Part shown: one piece after another, positions 9,818 through 21,604 of the stretch
How positions within the stretch are numbered: position 1 is the stretch's first letter
Layout of the letters: each line of letters opens with the position of its first letter
NCBI GenBank assembly: GCA_963573305.1
Contig: OY754327.1
Coordinates: 180,304,386 to 180,368,385, forward strand
From: Pyrrhosoma nymphula
Lineage: Eukaryota; Arthropoda; Insecta; Odonata; Coenagrionidae
DNA: 64,000 nt
Direction: 5' to 3'
Translations under genes and position numbers: made by a program
The notes under the pieces: model-generated
Seen by the model: only the letters and a program-made list of their open reading frames with translations
The model's database searches: none
What the model was told of the DNA's origin: nothing

Positions 9818-9924
9818 GTAATTTGTGCTACAATCATAGAAGTATTTATGGTGTACAAAATTGTAATGGTTGTATTTATTAGGTGTTGAAAGATATGAAG
9901 GCTAAAAATAAAATTTTGTTTTAG
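9818..9924 (+). other. Short RanBP3 intron (107 bp)
   Basis: Smallest intron in the gene, GTAATT...TTTTAG. Splicing joins G to TT and preserves the frame. Confidence 0.8.
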
Positions 9925-10280
9925 TTTCTTCAACAGTGACCCCAGAATCTAAGGCTGGTGGTGTTATGGATACAGAGAGTGGTCCCTCCAAGGAGAAAGA
10001 GCGTGCAGTTAGCTCCAAGACAGGCAGTGAAAGTGCTATCATAGTTGCTCCAAAATTCGTTCCCCTGGGTAAAAAAGAAAGTGTTGAGAAGACTGATTTA
10101 AGCTCAAGTTCATCATCATTGAGTCCTGCTGTGTCTCTTCAAGCTTCTCCTCATTCTAAGCCTAATAGTACTGAGACCACCAGCCCAAAATCTTTTGTGG
10201 CTAGAGCCTCACCTAGTAGTATTTCAGCCTCTCCTGCATCAACTGGCTTTGTATTTGGACAAAATCTTCATGAAAGAGTG
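9925..10280 (+). CDS. RanBP3: RanBP3 exon with FVFGQN motif
   Basis: Largest internal coding exon (118 codons plus two split bases), ending at GTG|GTAAGT in phase 0. It encodes an acidic/Ser-Thr-rich region (TPESKAGGVMDTESGPSKEK), then IIVAPKFVPLGKKES, a poly-Ser tract, and the diagnostic FVFGQNLHERV at its end. FVFGQNxxxRV repeats are characteristic of RanBP3 and lie upstream of the Ran-binding domain in vertebrate relatives. One such repeat is visible here. Lys/Arg clusters around GKKES could serve nuclear import, but this is inference. Confidence 0.9.
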
Positions 10281-11286
10281 GTAAGTATCTGGTGTACCAA
10301 CAACACATGCAATTGCTCATGTGCCTTTCCTCTAGCTTGCTCAATTAAATTACTTCATTCCACAGGACAAAAATATTTGTCTAATCAAGATATAAAGTAG
10401 CTGATATTTCCCTATGCCACTGGATATTTTCCAATTGTATCTACGCATACATATGTTCTCCTGTGAACCATACTAGCTATTACCAGCCAATTTCTTTTGT
10501 AAAATTCTACTATTTCCTCACTGAGGTAATTGCTTTTTCTTAAAATATATTCCTCGATATTGCGCCTGTCTCTACCTTTGCATATCATTTTATACCAGCT
10601 CTATGTGATGAGATAGGTTTAACAGCATTTGTAGAAGGTAGTTTTTTGCAAAAACAGGTTGAAAACACACTATTTTTGACCTTTTTGCAAAAGTCGTGAA
10701 CTTTAGACATGATTTGTAAACTAACAAAAAATGCTAGGTGTTTGAAACTATGCTGTCAGAAACTCACTTACATGGAAATATTGCAAAAGGCATTCGATAT
10801 CCATTGAACAATTCTTAAAAGAGACAGAGCACACTAAAGTTTGAAAATTTTTTGGAGAACAAATTTCTGAGGCCGACTTTGCTGCATTTTATCTACTCAG
10901 AACACTTGGAGAAAATGCTATAATCATTTTAATTTAACAGAGCACTAAAAGTTGTACAATGACAGGTACGTATCATTTATTCAGGCAAAAAGGCTACAGA
11001 GATATCATGTCTCAAAGTTGCGAAACTTTCACATTCATGTGGCAGGTGGTCGTGACATGGGGTCACACAAACAGCTATGTATATCTCCAAAATTATTTCA
11101 CTAACAGACCTAAAAATTAACAAATTTTCATTAAAGGTATGTAAAACTATCCACACACAATTTCATTAATATCGGAGATGGTCGAGCGTGGCACTTCTCA
11201 AAAACTAGACCACTTGATGTGGAATGACCCTATTCTGAATGCGCTCTTATTTGAACTGGCTTACTTCCCGTTAAATCACAATCGTT

Positions 11287-11935
11287 CCTTTGTCATCATC
11301 ATCATTGCTGGTCATCAACCCTACGGTTGAGTTGACATGGCTTTCCACTCTATGCTTCTATCAGCTAGCTTCTTCACCTCTACATATTTCTTTGTGTCCT
11401 CATCATTCATTATTTGCTCCATGTATCTCAGCCGAGATCTTACTCTGCTTCTGGCTGTCTTCATTAGACACTTGTATCTTAAAATATGCTGAAGTAGGTT
11501 GTCCCTCCTTTTCTTTCAAGTTATTATGAGATTTCAATCATCTCCCACTCATCTCAGTGCCTCTTCATTAATCGATCGATCAATCCATGTGTAAATCCAA
11601 TTGTATATCATTCCATGCATAACTTCCTTGTGGATTATTTTTTATGCAGCTGCTATTAATTTATTTTAAATTCTAAGTGTGTTTCTCCTCATTCATTCTA
11701 TTGTTCTAATCCCTTAGTTCTTCTTTCTTGACTTTGTGTGACAATGGCATACCATTGTCCAAGCATTATTCTTCTTTCACATTTTTAATTCCAAGATATT
11801 TTTCACTGACTACTTCGATTTCTTCATTGTCCTTCATTGGCATGCAGACTTGTACAGCTATTGTGTCTGTCAGCTTAGTTGCTATCTTAACAATGACTAT
11901 CCTATTCTTACACTGATGAAAATTTTTTGCATTAA
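11287..11935 (-). mobile_element. RTE-type LINE remnant (endonuclease piece plus 3' end)
   Basis: Read on the minus strand, 11916-11730 encodes residues resembling a LINE endonuclease (KIATKLTDTIAVQVCMPMKD, EKYLGIKN). 11530-11287 matches the style of the C-terminal and 3' end of the same kind of element and stops in a (GAT)n-like tail (about 11293-11305). The whole RT between the two is missing, so this is an internally deleted copy. Confidence 0.5.
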
Positions 11936-12342
11936 TTCTAGTGCTATTGATTTCTGAAGCATAATTCCTACCCCTGCATGTTTAATGATCCAGTGTGTAT
12001 GATCCTGTTGCTTCTAGGAGGTTTCATTAGCTCGTTGGTGGATAAAAAAATTAAAAGAAAGTGATGGTTCAAGGCAGCTCCTTGGAATTGTTATGTGGTG
12101 ATTTCTCTTTGCCTTCCACATGTCAAAACATCAAAGTTACAGGCAAGGTAACATTAACTTTGACTTTGTTAAGTTAAATGTTACCACATCTGTAGTGAAG
12201 TGAGTGTTGCTGTACTGTCCACTGTGGTGTCCACATTCACAGTTGAGGAAGGGTCTTCAAATTCAAAGAATTTCACCCTTTTTACCACGCTTATTTTAAC
12301 TTGCCCTGTTTGCTTGTTGTTTATCTGGATGGAATCTTGTAA

Positions 12343-12680
12343 TCGAAATCTAACCCACTTTCCAATGTTCAATTGATCTGAAATGTGTCACACTTGCTTA
12401 ATCTCGATGGCAATGCATGAATCAGTCATTAAATTCACTAATTACCAAGTTAGTCTACTAAAATTAAATTGTTTAAATTTTATACTTCGTTATCCTATCA
12501 TGACGCAACCCGCATTACATTGTCTACTCTTACAACTAGTCAGAGCTGTTGCTGACGCTGTCGAAATCTAACCCACTTCCCAATGTCCAATCGAGCTGAA
12601 ATTTGGAACACTTACTTACTCCCGATGACAATATATGAATCAGTCATTAAATTCATTAATTACCAAGTTACTTTACTTTT
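12343..12680 (+). repeat. Direct repeat with 218-bp period
   Basis: Two units about 118 bp long start at 12343 and 12561 with TCGAAATCTAACCCACTT and end in AATTACCAAGTTA. Conserved words include ATGAATCAGTCATTAAATTC. The units are separated by about 100 bp of unrelated sequence. Neither has coding potential. The origin is unknown. Confidence 0.75.
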
Positions 12681-13424
12681 TACTACACTTGAATATAAGT
12701 ATGGCATTTTGAAAAATAGTATTTTTTTATAATTATTTCTGCTTATTCCCCATGACTCCTTGTCTGATGAGTACAGATGATTATTTCACAACTCAACTGA
12801 AGGCTGGCCTACCATATGTCTCCCAGTGGACTCCCTTAAGTGTAGCCCTGAGTGTGCCTACATTCTGATGTGAATGTCGTGTACGAAATAGAATTTGGTA
12901 AAATACAGTCGCATTGCAATGGTGATACCGTGACACTTAGGTGATATTGAATTTAACCCTTGAGCATGTCTTATTTGCAAGTATGTATTTTATCTATACA
13001 TACATCGAGCATTGTTCCCTAATGTTGAATATTTTGGGCATACATTGACTGGAATATTTTAAATATCCTAGTGGCTCTTTGAAATTATTCCAATAACATT
13101 GTTGTTATTATGTTTTATTCAACAAGCTACCTACTAAAAAAGCTACCCTCCTTGAAGTAGAAAATATGAGTATAAAAAACTGCTGACTTGATGAAATAAT
13201 CACTTCTTTCTACCCCATGGTCAAGAAACTTGGTTATTCTGTACCTTAGTGGAAAAAGATTTTGTAATTATTCCTGAAATACAAAGTGGAGCCTCGGCAT
13301 TCGGCCTCTTATTTCCTTTCTTTCTATTAGTACAATTAACGGCCCTCGAAAAGGGAGCTTTGTGAATTAAAATACGTGAAGGAACATGAGGAAAAATCCT
13401 CCCGTTCCACCTAAGTCCAAGCAT

Positions 13425-13510
13425 GCGCCAGTGGTACAGTGGCCGATAAGATTGGAAGTTGTCCCCCGGTCGCACAGACTTTGAAGTTCGATCGAGTACA
13501 TAATGTCCAT
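13425..13510 (+). repeat. tRNA-like (SINE head) segment
   Basis: A box-A-like GTGGTACAGTGGCC (13431-13444) and a box-B-like GTTCGATCG (13496-13504) lie about 60 bp apart, the spacing of an internal RNA polymerase III promoter. No complete cloverleaf is apparent, so a tRNA-derived SINE relic is more likely than a tRNA gene. Confidence 0.4.
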
Positions 13511-14271
13511 GGACATCATAAATGAAGCATTTTTCTGCATAATCTTCAAATGTCTAATATTCATTTTGTACATAAAAATGACATGAAATTCTGTTAAGAA
13601 ACATCAACTTTCACGATTTATACATCAATGTTGTTCCTTTGTTTATCCAGTCATTAACAACCACAACTGCGATGATTTTTACATCATGGGCATAACGGCA
13701 AAGGAGATGCTTTTGTTGAAGGGTATCTTTTTTATCTCACCTTCAAGTTTTGGTCTCAGCTAGAGATAGCATGCGGAAACACGCTCTCCTTGAATTGTCG
13801 CCACTTCTGCTATTGGTTGGTATGCTAGGGGCCGTGGTGTAGCACTAGTGGTCATAACCCATTGGTTAGATTAGGATTTATGTTGAATAAAATGTTCAAA
13901 ACCAACCTGTTTTTCATGTATTTCACTATAATGCATATTGTTATCTCTACATGGTGTGCATATGTTTTGGTGTTTTTCTCTTATTCTTGCACTTTCTTTA
14001 AAATACTCGCTTTCGATAGAATGGATATTTTAACCTGGAAAAATTAAAATTTTGGCCTGGAAAACCTGGAAAAATACTGGAATTCCATAATTTCTGGTCT
14101 GTAGCAACCCTGACCTTATTAAAGGTTAAATATTGGTTAAATAAAATTTTTAATCATTTAATTCCAGCATATTTCGTACCTAAACTGCATTGTGTATCAA
14201 TGAATGCACTGGCGATGATGTAGTTAAACCGATCCGTCGTCTGGTAATATTCTGGTTCACTTTAGGGTGGA

Positions 14272-14331
14272 ATTCACTTTACGATCGGTCCAATGGAACG
14301 GATTACCATTGTAAAGCAGGGGTCTACTGTA
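14272..14331 (-). mobile_element. pogo/Tigger-like terminal inverted repeat end
   Basis: On the minus strand it starts TACAGTAGACCCCTGCTTTAC (TA target then CAGT...), followed by ATTGGACCGATCGTAAAG. The matching far end was not found. Confidence 0.45.
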
Positions 14332-14659
14332 CACTATTATGATGACCATATTATGGTGAAAAGTTTCAAAGCTTATTTTAACCACTTTTCTCTACCACAC
14401 TTAGCAAGGCAATAATCAATCGCTGAATAATGATATATCAATCATTACTTTCTTTAATTGATAATGCATTTTATAACATTTATTATAATCTTAACTATTA
14501 TTTTTGTTCCTAAAAATGTGATGAAAACTTAAAACTTCCAGGGGTTAATAGAAAAGTCCCATTTCCAGGTTCAAATATTCCATGGTATTTCCTGGTTTTT
14601 AAGATAGGCAGACATTCTATTTGTAACCCTTATTACAGAAGATTTCAAACTAATATGTA

Positions 14660-14780
14660 CAGGTATACCTCGACTTACATCATTTCGAGTTACATTGATC
14701 CCACAGATACGTTAGTTATTCTGGCTAATTAATAGATAAAATAGGCCAAGGTACATCGACATAATGGAGTTCGGACAAAA
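14660..14780 (+). mobile_element. MITE-like repeat, copy 1 (CAGGTATACCTCGACTTA family)
   Basis: Begins CAGGTATACCTCGACTTA and then TTTCGAGTT. About 120 bp is alignable with 21168-21290, including CTGGCTAATTAATAG / CCTGAATAATAAATC and AAGGTACATCGAC / AAAGATGCATTGAC. The TIR style is that of pogo/Tigger non-autonomous elements. Confidence 0.55.
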
Positions 14781-16789
14781 GTAGTAAAATCAAGAAAACA
14801 ATAATAAAAATTTTCTAACGCTTATCTTTCTATAAATATCCAACATACGGGTATGTTTCTTACATTTCTTAAAAGTGCATTCCTTGCAATTTCACTGGGT
14901 TACTTTGTTATTTTCCTTATTTACTAGAGTTTCTCACAAAAAATATATTAGCTGGAGTGGTTGAAAGACATATTTACCATCAGTAGGTAGCGTGATTCTA
15001 GCCCATAATGGGATACTTAGTGGGCCATGGTAACATGTATCACCTTCGCATTTCTTTTGAAAGCTTCATCTTCGTATAATATTTAGATGATTTGAAACAA
15101 CGAGTAATTGACGAGACCAAATAGCACAAATTATATTGAATCATATCATTGACATGAACTCTAATTCCCGAATATATTTACGAACAATCTTATTTCAATT
15201 GACCAAAACAGCCAAGATGGATGCCATGCATTCGTATTATACGATTGTTCACGAGATTATGTGAGCAAAAATAGAATATGTTCTAATTATGCTCGCATGA
15301 TTTTTAATGCGTGAAATTTTACACTTAACACAATGCACGAACATCTTCACCGTCTAAAATGGCCTTAAAACAGGTTTTACCAGTTTTATCCACGGAAAAA
15401 GATTGAGATGAGCTTTCCTATTGGTTCTAAGAATGACGTCACCAGAAATGGAGTTTCCGTGGATTTGGTTTAAAAATATTCTCATACTCACCTATCGCCA
15501 AACCTCTCTCCACTTCCTATTACGTTCTTGAGAAAGCTCCCTCGAGTTAGAGAATACGGTTGGTAGCCAATTCTGGTAGCTTATTCGAAGCTACCGCATC
15601 GGTAGCTTTGAGATAGAGAATAGCCCCCCAGGCATCATCTATGGAGTAGATAATAAACTACGCATTGACTTATGTGGGAAGGTCAAACTATGACGAAAAA
15701 AGATGTTGCCATGTAAGGCCGGTGACAGGCTTACATATTCTTCGCGTTTCTGTCACCGCAGCAGATATGCGGCAACAGCTAGTAAAAGATCAAACATATA
15801 TATTCTTATGGAGCCGGTCAGGCTTTCGGCCAGCGACAGATTTGAAAGCCCTGTATGTTTATGGTGCGACACGACAAATAGCCAACGTATGCTCCAGATA
15901 CCGTGGACTGCCAGATTGCGAGCTTGACAATGAGTCGTGGGTCGTCACCCGGTGTATCTGTTGCGGAAACAGAAACATGGAGAAAACGCAAGCATGTTAC
16001 CGGCCTAACTGAAGATCTGCGTTACTCTGGATCCATGAAACTCAGATCCGCGTAAGACAAGGACTTAATGTACGCAGAAAAGGAATATGAAATAGGTAAT
16101 GTCATGATATTACTGCGTTTGACATACAGAGAAGAGATTCTTTGCTTTTGAGACCATTCCGAAAATTGCAAAAGGTATCATGGATGCATGATTTTTAATT
16201 TAGTTTGAAATTACATGTGAGAGTGTTAGCTCAGGTACCAGGCATCCCTCTCTGAGAATTATGTACTTCTATTCATTTTGAGTAATGAAATTTTATTCAT
16301 TTTCATGCTGATTTGTTTTGAATTGACTATGTTTTCAACTCCTTGTGTAATGGTCAAGGTTGACATGTTGAAACAATGTTTGGTTCTGAAGAAATCATTG
16401 TGGAAATTTAGATAGTGAATTGATTCAATATGAGTATTAAGTTTCTATCTTCATTTTGCAATTTGATTTATTTTTGGAATGCAGAATTTTAGGAATAATA
16501 TTTCCTTACCCCTCCGGCCAAACTCCTCATAGTTACAGAATAATTTCAAAACTTTTTATTCTATTTTGTTCTGATATACTTAGAGAAATGATTACAAGTG
16601 ACCCTTTGAAAAATCAAAATTTGGTAACACATTTTTTACTTTGAATTGATTCTGCTGCTGCTTGGCTGCTGTATTCTTTCAATGAATCTTTTATGAATTT
16701 CTATATTGGATGTGGCATACATGTGCTTTTGTGGCAGAAGAAGGCAAGGGTTCACTTGGTAATTGATGCTATCTTTTTCTGATCGGCAG

Positions 16790-16861
16790 GAGGCCTCACC
16801 TGGTGAATCTAGTAGTTCTGGAGCCTCACCTCAAGTTAATGGTGTTAATTCTTCTTCTGAA
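16790..16861 (+). CDS. RanBP3: RanBP3 small exon (24 codons)
   Basis: Phase 0 on both sides: acceptor GATCGGCAG ends at 16789 and donor GAA|GTAAGT at 16862. It encodes EASPGESSSSGASPQVNGVN followed by SSSE. Disordered Ser/Gly linker between the FVFGQN motif and the Ran-binding domain. Short and of low complexity, so recognition rests on strong splice sites and phase. It could be skipped without a frame change. Confidence 0.7.
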
Positions 16862-19800
16862 GTAAGTCCCTAATAGATGATTTCAGATCTTATGAATATG
16901 TTTGTAATTAGCCATCGCTGGTGATAGATTGGTTATTTGTAAGAATGGGTTTGTTCCTACTTGATTGGTCTGATCCTAAGCTGTTGGTTCTTAATTTTTC
17001 TTGGTTGTAATGCTCTGGTGCCATAAGTGATTTGTATTATCTTTGGAGTTGAGTTCCTTTATCTTGAAAATAATAAACTCCAGACAAAATCTTCATAGGT
17101 AGTGTCATAGTACTCAAGGAATAAATCACCATAGTTGAGAAATGTGGTCAGTTTTGCCTTACCTGATTCATTTTCATTGGATATGTTAATTTTTGTTGAT
17201 GATGGACTTAAAAAAAATGAATTACAGTGAAACCTATTTTAACATTGAATTTTATGTACAGCTAACAGCATAAGTTTGTGTGGGAGTCTGGGCTGCATTA
17301 TGACTTTTTCCAATGTTGACCCACATGAAGGTTGCATAAAAATGCTTTATATGTTGGCAATAATTTTGAGAGTAAAATAATTAATAAGAAGAGTTAGAAG
17401 GGCAAGGAGGGGCAGGCATGGGGAAGGGGGAGGAGGAGTTTGATGGATAAATGAAGAAATGCTTTGTGCCATATTTGGAGTTCAATGGAACTTTAACAAT
17501 CAGAACTTAATCAAGCAATGCACTTTCACACACTTTAATTCTTTGGAGAATAGAGGTAGAAAGAGATGGGATCCATTGTTTGAAAATTTAATTGGGATGG
17601 ATTGTCAATGGTTGTCTTATGAAAACTGTGGGAAAAATGGTGGTTTTTGGTTGCATTGTCTGATAATAGTAAAGATGGTTGGTTGGCTGTAAGACACCCA
17701 AATGGCAGTAAATTTATAAGTCCTTCCAAGTACCATCATATTGATGCAGTGCATCTAAGAGGATGAGGATCTCGGTATTTGAGTAAGTAGTGACTGTTTA
17801 AACATCAAAGAAAGCAAAAGAATTCATCCATCTCTTCTAGATGAGCCGTTGAGAGTTGGAGGAGAGGTAGCATTTAGATGAGCATTGGCCTTACAGTGTA
17901 GCATTGACAACAACAGGAATCAGATGTGTGATTGGGCGATTTACCACCCAGCCATAAAATGGCTACTGAGATCATTTGCACCATTTGGGACTGGTTGGTG
18001 GGTTGACAAGAGAAGTCTTTCTCTCATTTATAGTGATGTGGGTATGGCAAAGTTATCAATTGCAATCAAATTAGCCCTCTTCTTCACATTTACTATGTTG
18101 CATCATTTGTGTAACTATTCCTGAATTTTGTCCATTTCCCTAAAAATACTCTTTCCCCGGCTTTGTTCCGTCTTGCAATAACTTCAATAGGGGTAGTTTT
18201 TAGGGAAGGAAGTGTGCTGCCAGGAAGCTTCTTACACATCACTAAATTGGCATTCACATACACCCATGTACTTAGTATTAAGGCCTGATTACACGATGTA
18301 TTAGCACATACGAGTTAACATAGGAATGCATGTCCTATGAAAAATGTATCATGTAACCACCCCAACTTGTGTGAATGCTTGAATGCATGTCCAGAAAATA
18401 GAACATGTTCTAATTTTGTTCGTGCATGCAATTCATTCATTCATAAATACATACATTCGTACAAATCTATTTTAGAGACACCTAGCTGCAGAAAACTGAA
18501 GCGACTTATTCGGTTTGTTGACCTGTGGGACTCTGCATGAACCTGCGACTTGGCTTTTAGCATTAATTAGATTGTTAGTCGGGGGGACTTCGTCAGGAGC
18601 CCGGGCACTTAGACCTTTCTTGGTCCATTGTGCCAACCCCATACCTGTCTGCCACTTGCAGACGGGATAAGAGCACCACGGTAGAGGTATGGAGGGTTGG
18701 CCTCCCCCAACCCCCCCAATTCCAGGTATAGAGAGTGTCCTCCCTCTAACCTTCCCGGTCTGGGTATATCTCCCACCGGCCTCCCGGTGGTCTGGAGGGA
18801 GTTTCGCCTCTCCATCCACGCCTGGTCCAGGTATGGAGGAGGGTCACCCATCCAACCACTGTCCGGGCCCAACGTTGCTTAACTTCGGTGTTCTGATGGG
18901 AACCGGTGTTTCAACATGGCTAGGCCCTTGCCCCTTTTAGCATTAATACTTTGACCTCTGCTTCGTTTGGACTTCGTTTTACTTTGACCTTTGCTTCTCC
19001 TGGATTACCCAGTCGGACCCTATATTTATGGGTTTCAATAGCACTAAATGCCCTAAAGTATAAACTAACAGCTAGTAACTTACTCCGCTCCTTCCGTTTA
19101 CAGATATTTTCCGTTCAACAAGAATTCCACAACGTTTATTTAGGTTTGTTTACCACAATTTCTGCCTTTAGTGCTTTTAGATTGTCCAATTTTTTCAATA
19201 TACTTCCAGTAACTGCTGCAGCAATTAAATTTCCAGTGGTGCCAGTAGTGATTTCAAGGTAGAGGTCCTCTATTTCAACGTAGTGTACTGAAAACGATTC
19301 TCATACTTACCAGTGAAATCAGCGTTAAGACTTACGGTTGGGCCATACGATATGACTGCCTGTTATTGGAATTGCTGGAGGCAGTTACTCTCGTGCGGGT
19401 CATATGGAACTTATGGCCGGCTATACATATGGCCTCGTTTTTTGGAATAGCCATGCTGGGATCCACATTAAACTATCTCAATCCTTTCTCTACTATGGAT
19501 GTGTGTGTACTCTTGGGTGTGAAAAGAGACATTGATAAATAACGGTTTGAAAACAAATTTGCCTCTAAAAAATTTGAAAATTATTTTAAGCCAATAGACT
19601 TTAACTTCTAACTATTCCAGTGTTGGTTGAAAACCCTAATCACAAAGAATGATAATGAATCAGAGTGGGAACACTTAAAATGCTTTGCGAAGGTATTCAG
19701 TACTGGAGGGATATCTCTCATCAAGCATGCAACTGGTAAAGAGTTAATGATAGTTGACAATTTTTTTTTCATTCCATCTGAAAGACTTAAATGTTACACT

Positions 19801-19945
19801 TCTCTCTCGAGGAAGAAGTGTCTCCTCGATGATTTTCTGTTCTTAATACAGTTACTGAAATGTAATCCTTTCTGTAGTCATGGGAGTGACTGTCAGTGTG
19901 TTGGAAATATTGTGGTGCATATTTAATTTTCCCATTGAATTTCAG
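16862..19945 (+). other. RanBP3 intron carrying a 5S-headed SINE
   Basis: GTAAGT...TTTCAG, 3.1 kb. Recognised contents are a CAGTGAAACCT terminal-repeat-like start at 17225 and the 5S-derived SINE at 18568-18933. Open stretches at 17459-17692, 18951-19262 and 19627-19926 resemble no known protein. Confidence 0.75.
18568..18933 (-). mobile_element. 5S rRNA-derived SINE, copy 1, with 14-bp target-site duplication
   Basis: On the minus strand the first 90 or so bases read like insect 5S rRNA: CCATGTTGAAACACCGGTTC, ACACCGAAGTTAAGCAACG and GGTTGGATGGGTGACC, which covers the 5S box A/box C promoter region. About 270 bp of unrelated, internally repetitive sequence follows (several AGGTATGGAGG/TCCATACCT units) with GTGGCAGACAG. 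The insert is bounded by a perfect direct repeat, CTTTTAGCATTAAT (18554-18567 and 18934-18947), proving a retroposition-like insertion and not a 5S gene cluster. Confidence 0.85.
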
Positions 19946-20095
19946 GGTACGGAAAGTGGATCTCAAGCGGCAGCAACAGCTTCTTTTGGTGCTAGTAAGG
20001 AGGAGAAATTTCAAGGAGCAGCTACCAATGGGGACTCGGAGATGCTTTTTTCATCAGTCTTGAAAAGAGAGTCAAATTTAGAGCGGTTGAATAAT
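19946..20095 (+). CDS. RanBP3: RanBP3 exon before the Ran-binding domain
   Basis: 50 codons, phase 0, acceptor GAATTTCAG and donor AAT|GTAAGA. It encodes GTESGSQAAATASFGASKEE, then FQGAATNGDSEMLFSSVLKR and ESNLERLNN. The TNGD...LFSSVLKR segment, next to the Ran-binding domain, fits the family context. It is alanine- and serine-rich and largely disordered. Confidence 0.85.
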
Positions 20096-20517
20096 GTAAG
20101 ATCCATTTTCATCCTATTTTGTTATCAAGAAAATGTTGCCTTAGATTACATTTCTAGAAAGGAGGAGCCACATTTTTCATTTGATTGATAGTCTTTTATG
20201 GAGTTTCTGTCTGTAGAGATTAGACTTGTTTAATGTTGGGGTATGTCCAATTTTGTGGCTTCCTTAGAGCACACTTATTGATTTAAACCAATTAATTGTA
20301 CTTACAGCTTTAAACATAAAGTTTTATTTTAGAGTAAACATAAATTGGAAGAAGTTGAAAGTTGGGCATATACTGATGCAGTTCATATGAAGATATGGTC
20401 AGGGACTGGCAAAAACAGTATAAAATGAGAAAAAGAGTTAGATAAAATGGGTAAAGGAGAGCAAAATTGAATTTTCACTATACTAACGGTAATATTCATA
20501 TTTTATGAAATACCTAG
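20096..20517 (+). other. RanBP3 intron (422 bp)
   Basis: GTAAGA...TACCTAG. AT-rich with no recognised element. Confidence 0.75.
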
Positions 20518-20652
20518 GATGGTGGGGAAGGAAGTCACTCAAAGAGCTTGAGTGAGGCTGCCAGGGAGTATGAGGAGTCACGTGCTGTGAAGAGAAAGTA
20601 TGAAGAAGTGACCATAGTCACTGGAGAGGAAGACGAGGACAATGTTCTTCAG
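20518..20652 (+). CDS. RanBP3: RanBP3 exon starting the Ran-binding domain
   Basis: 45 codons, phase 0, donor CAG|GTAAGG. After DGGEGSHSKSLSEAAREYEE comes SRAVKRKYEEVTIVTGEEDE followed by DNVLQ. The VTGEEDEDNVLQ stretch is the conserved first strand and entry of the RanBP3-type Ran-binding domain (human counterpart VITGEEAESNVLQ). The exon border after NVLQ is followed by (I/M)xCKLF in the next exon, as in relatives. The basic KRKYEE part may add to nuclear targeting. Confidence 0.95.
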
Positions 20653-20692
20653 GTAAGGCATGGTCCCAACATTTTCCTTAAAAATTTTATTG

Positions 20693-20790
20693 CAGTGAAA
20701 CCTCCATGTAAAGAAGTCATCGGGGCCGAAAAAATGGCATTCGTTGTACGGTGGTTCGTAGTATAGAGTTTTTTGTGTGGATTGCATCGC
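20693..20790 (+). mobile_element. pogo/Tigger-like MITE end
   Basis: Starts CAGTGAAACCTCC 41 bp after the exon donor and continues GAAGTCATCGGGGCCGAAAA, then TCGTAGTATAGAG. This is a common TIR style of pogo/Tigger non-autonomous elements, with repeated TTCGTTGTACGG/GTTCGTAGTATAG half-motifs. The other end is unresolved. Confidence 0.5.
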
Positions 20791-21167
20791 TATAGGAGAA
20801 TCTCTAGGTTACGTCACAATCGGGGACATACTTTGTGATGCAGGGTGAATAAATAAATGGCGAGCAAGTTATGCTGAGGAAATGATCGATCCAATTGTGA
20901 CGACATTCATTGTATCCATGCACTAATTGTAAGTGGTGAAAATAATTTGAAATTGTGTGTTGACCCTTGCGTCCAATTCATTAACAAGTGTTATTTATGT
21001 ACTAACGTTGATCAGTTTGTGAACATTTCAACCCCAATGCAATTAAATCTGGAGTGCACACCTGTTTTTTTTGTATTATTTGCGGCAAGTACTTAACTAT
21101 GTATTTTTTAAGGATCTATTTGAAAATAGTTTCTAAATGCTTACTCTAATAGGAAAAATGACTTGTA

Positions 21168-21290
21168 CAGGTATACCTCGACTTAAGTATTTTGAGTTTG
21201 GTCAATCCTAAAGAGACATTAATTTTCCTGAATAATAAATCAATAAAATTGGTAAAGATGCATTGACTTATCAGAATTTGAAAAAAGATT
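21168..21290 (+). mobile_element. MITE-like repeat, copy 2 (CAGGTATACCTCGACTTA family)
   Basis: Second copy of the repeat at 14660-14780. It shares the first 18 bases exactly and about 120 bp overall with gaps. Confidence 0.55.
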
Positions 21291-21604
21291 CCAGGGACAT
21301 TAAAAACTTTTTAACGGTATACCTAAATGTAAAAAACATATTTAAGTACATTAACTAAAAAATCATTTGAAAGCAAAGAATTTAATGAAAATCAAAGAAA
21401 ATTACAATGTTTGCAAAAACTAAAGAGAGTAAAAGAATGGGATTGGGTGAAATGGATGGAAAATTTTTAACTCTATTCTTGAACTTGTTTCCATGGTCAA
21501 CCATTTAGTCTCAATGTAAGTATATGTACAAATGTTTGTGTTGTTTCCTCTATGTAACTGGCTTGCTACATCTATTAGCTTTCTGGAGATAAAACCCAGA
21601 TTGC

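Larger units (their letters stand above)
10281..16789 (+). other. Large RanBP3 intron (6.5 kb)
   Basis: Phase-0 intron. Contents recognised: a deleted RTE-type LINE (11287-11935, minus), a 218-bp-period direct repeat (12343-12680), a tRNA-like segment (13425-13510), a box-A-like head (13828-13860), pogo/Tigger-like ends (14272-14331 and 14660-14780), and a cluster of GGTAGC/GCTACC inverted motifs (15560-15615). The open stretch at 15665-16012 resembles no family I know. Confidence 0.75.

Noticed and set aside
9649..9882. Reading frame running through exon 9641-9817 into the following sequence
   Set aside because: The part after 9817 is intron: the donor G|GTAATT and the acceptor at 9924 restore the frame with the next exon.
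15665..16012. 115-codon plus-strand frame as a possible gene
   Set aside because: No recognisable motif, overlaps a second open frame, no splice context matching RanBP3, and sits inside a large intron.
18568..18933. A functional 5S rRNA gene
   Set aside because: The 5S part is diverged and fused to unrelated sequence, lacks a T-run terminator at the right place, and the unit is flanked by a target-site duplication.
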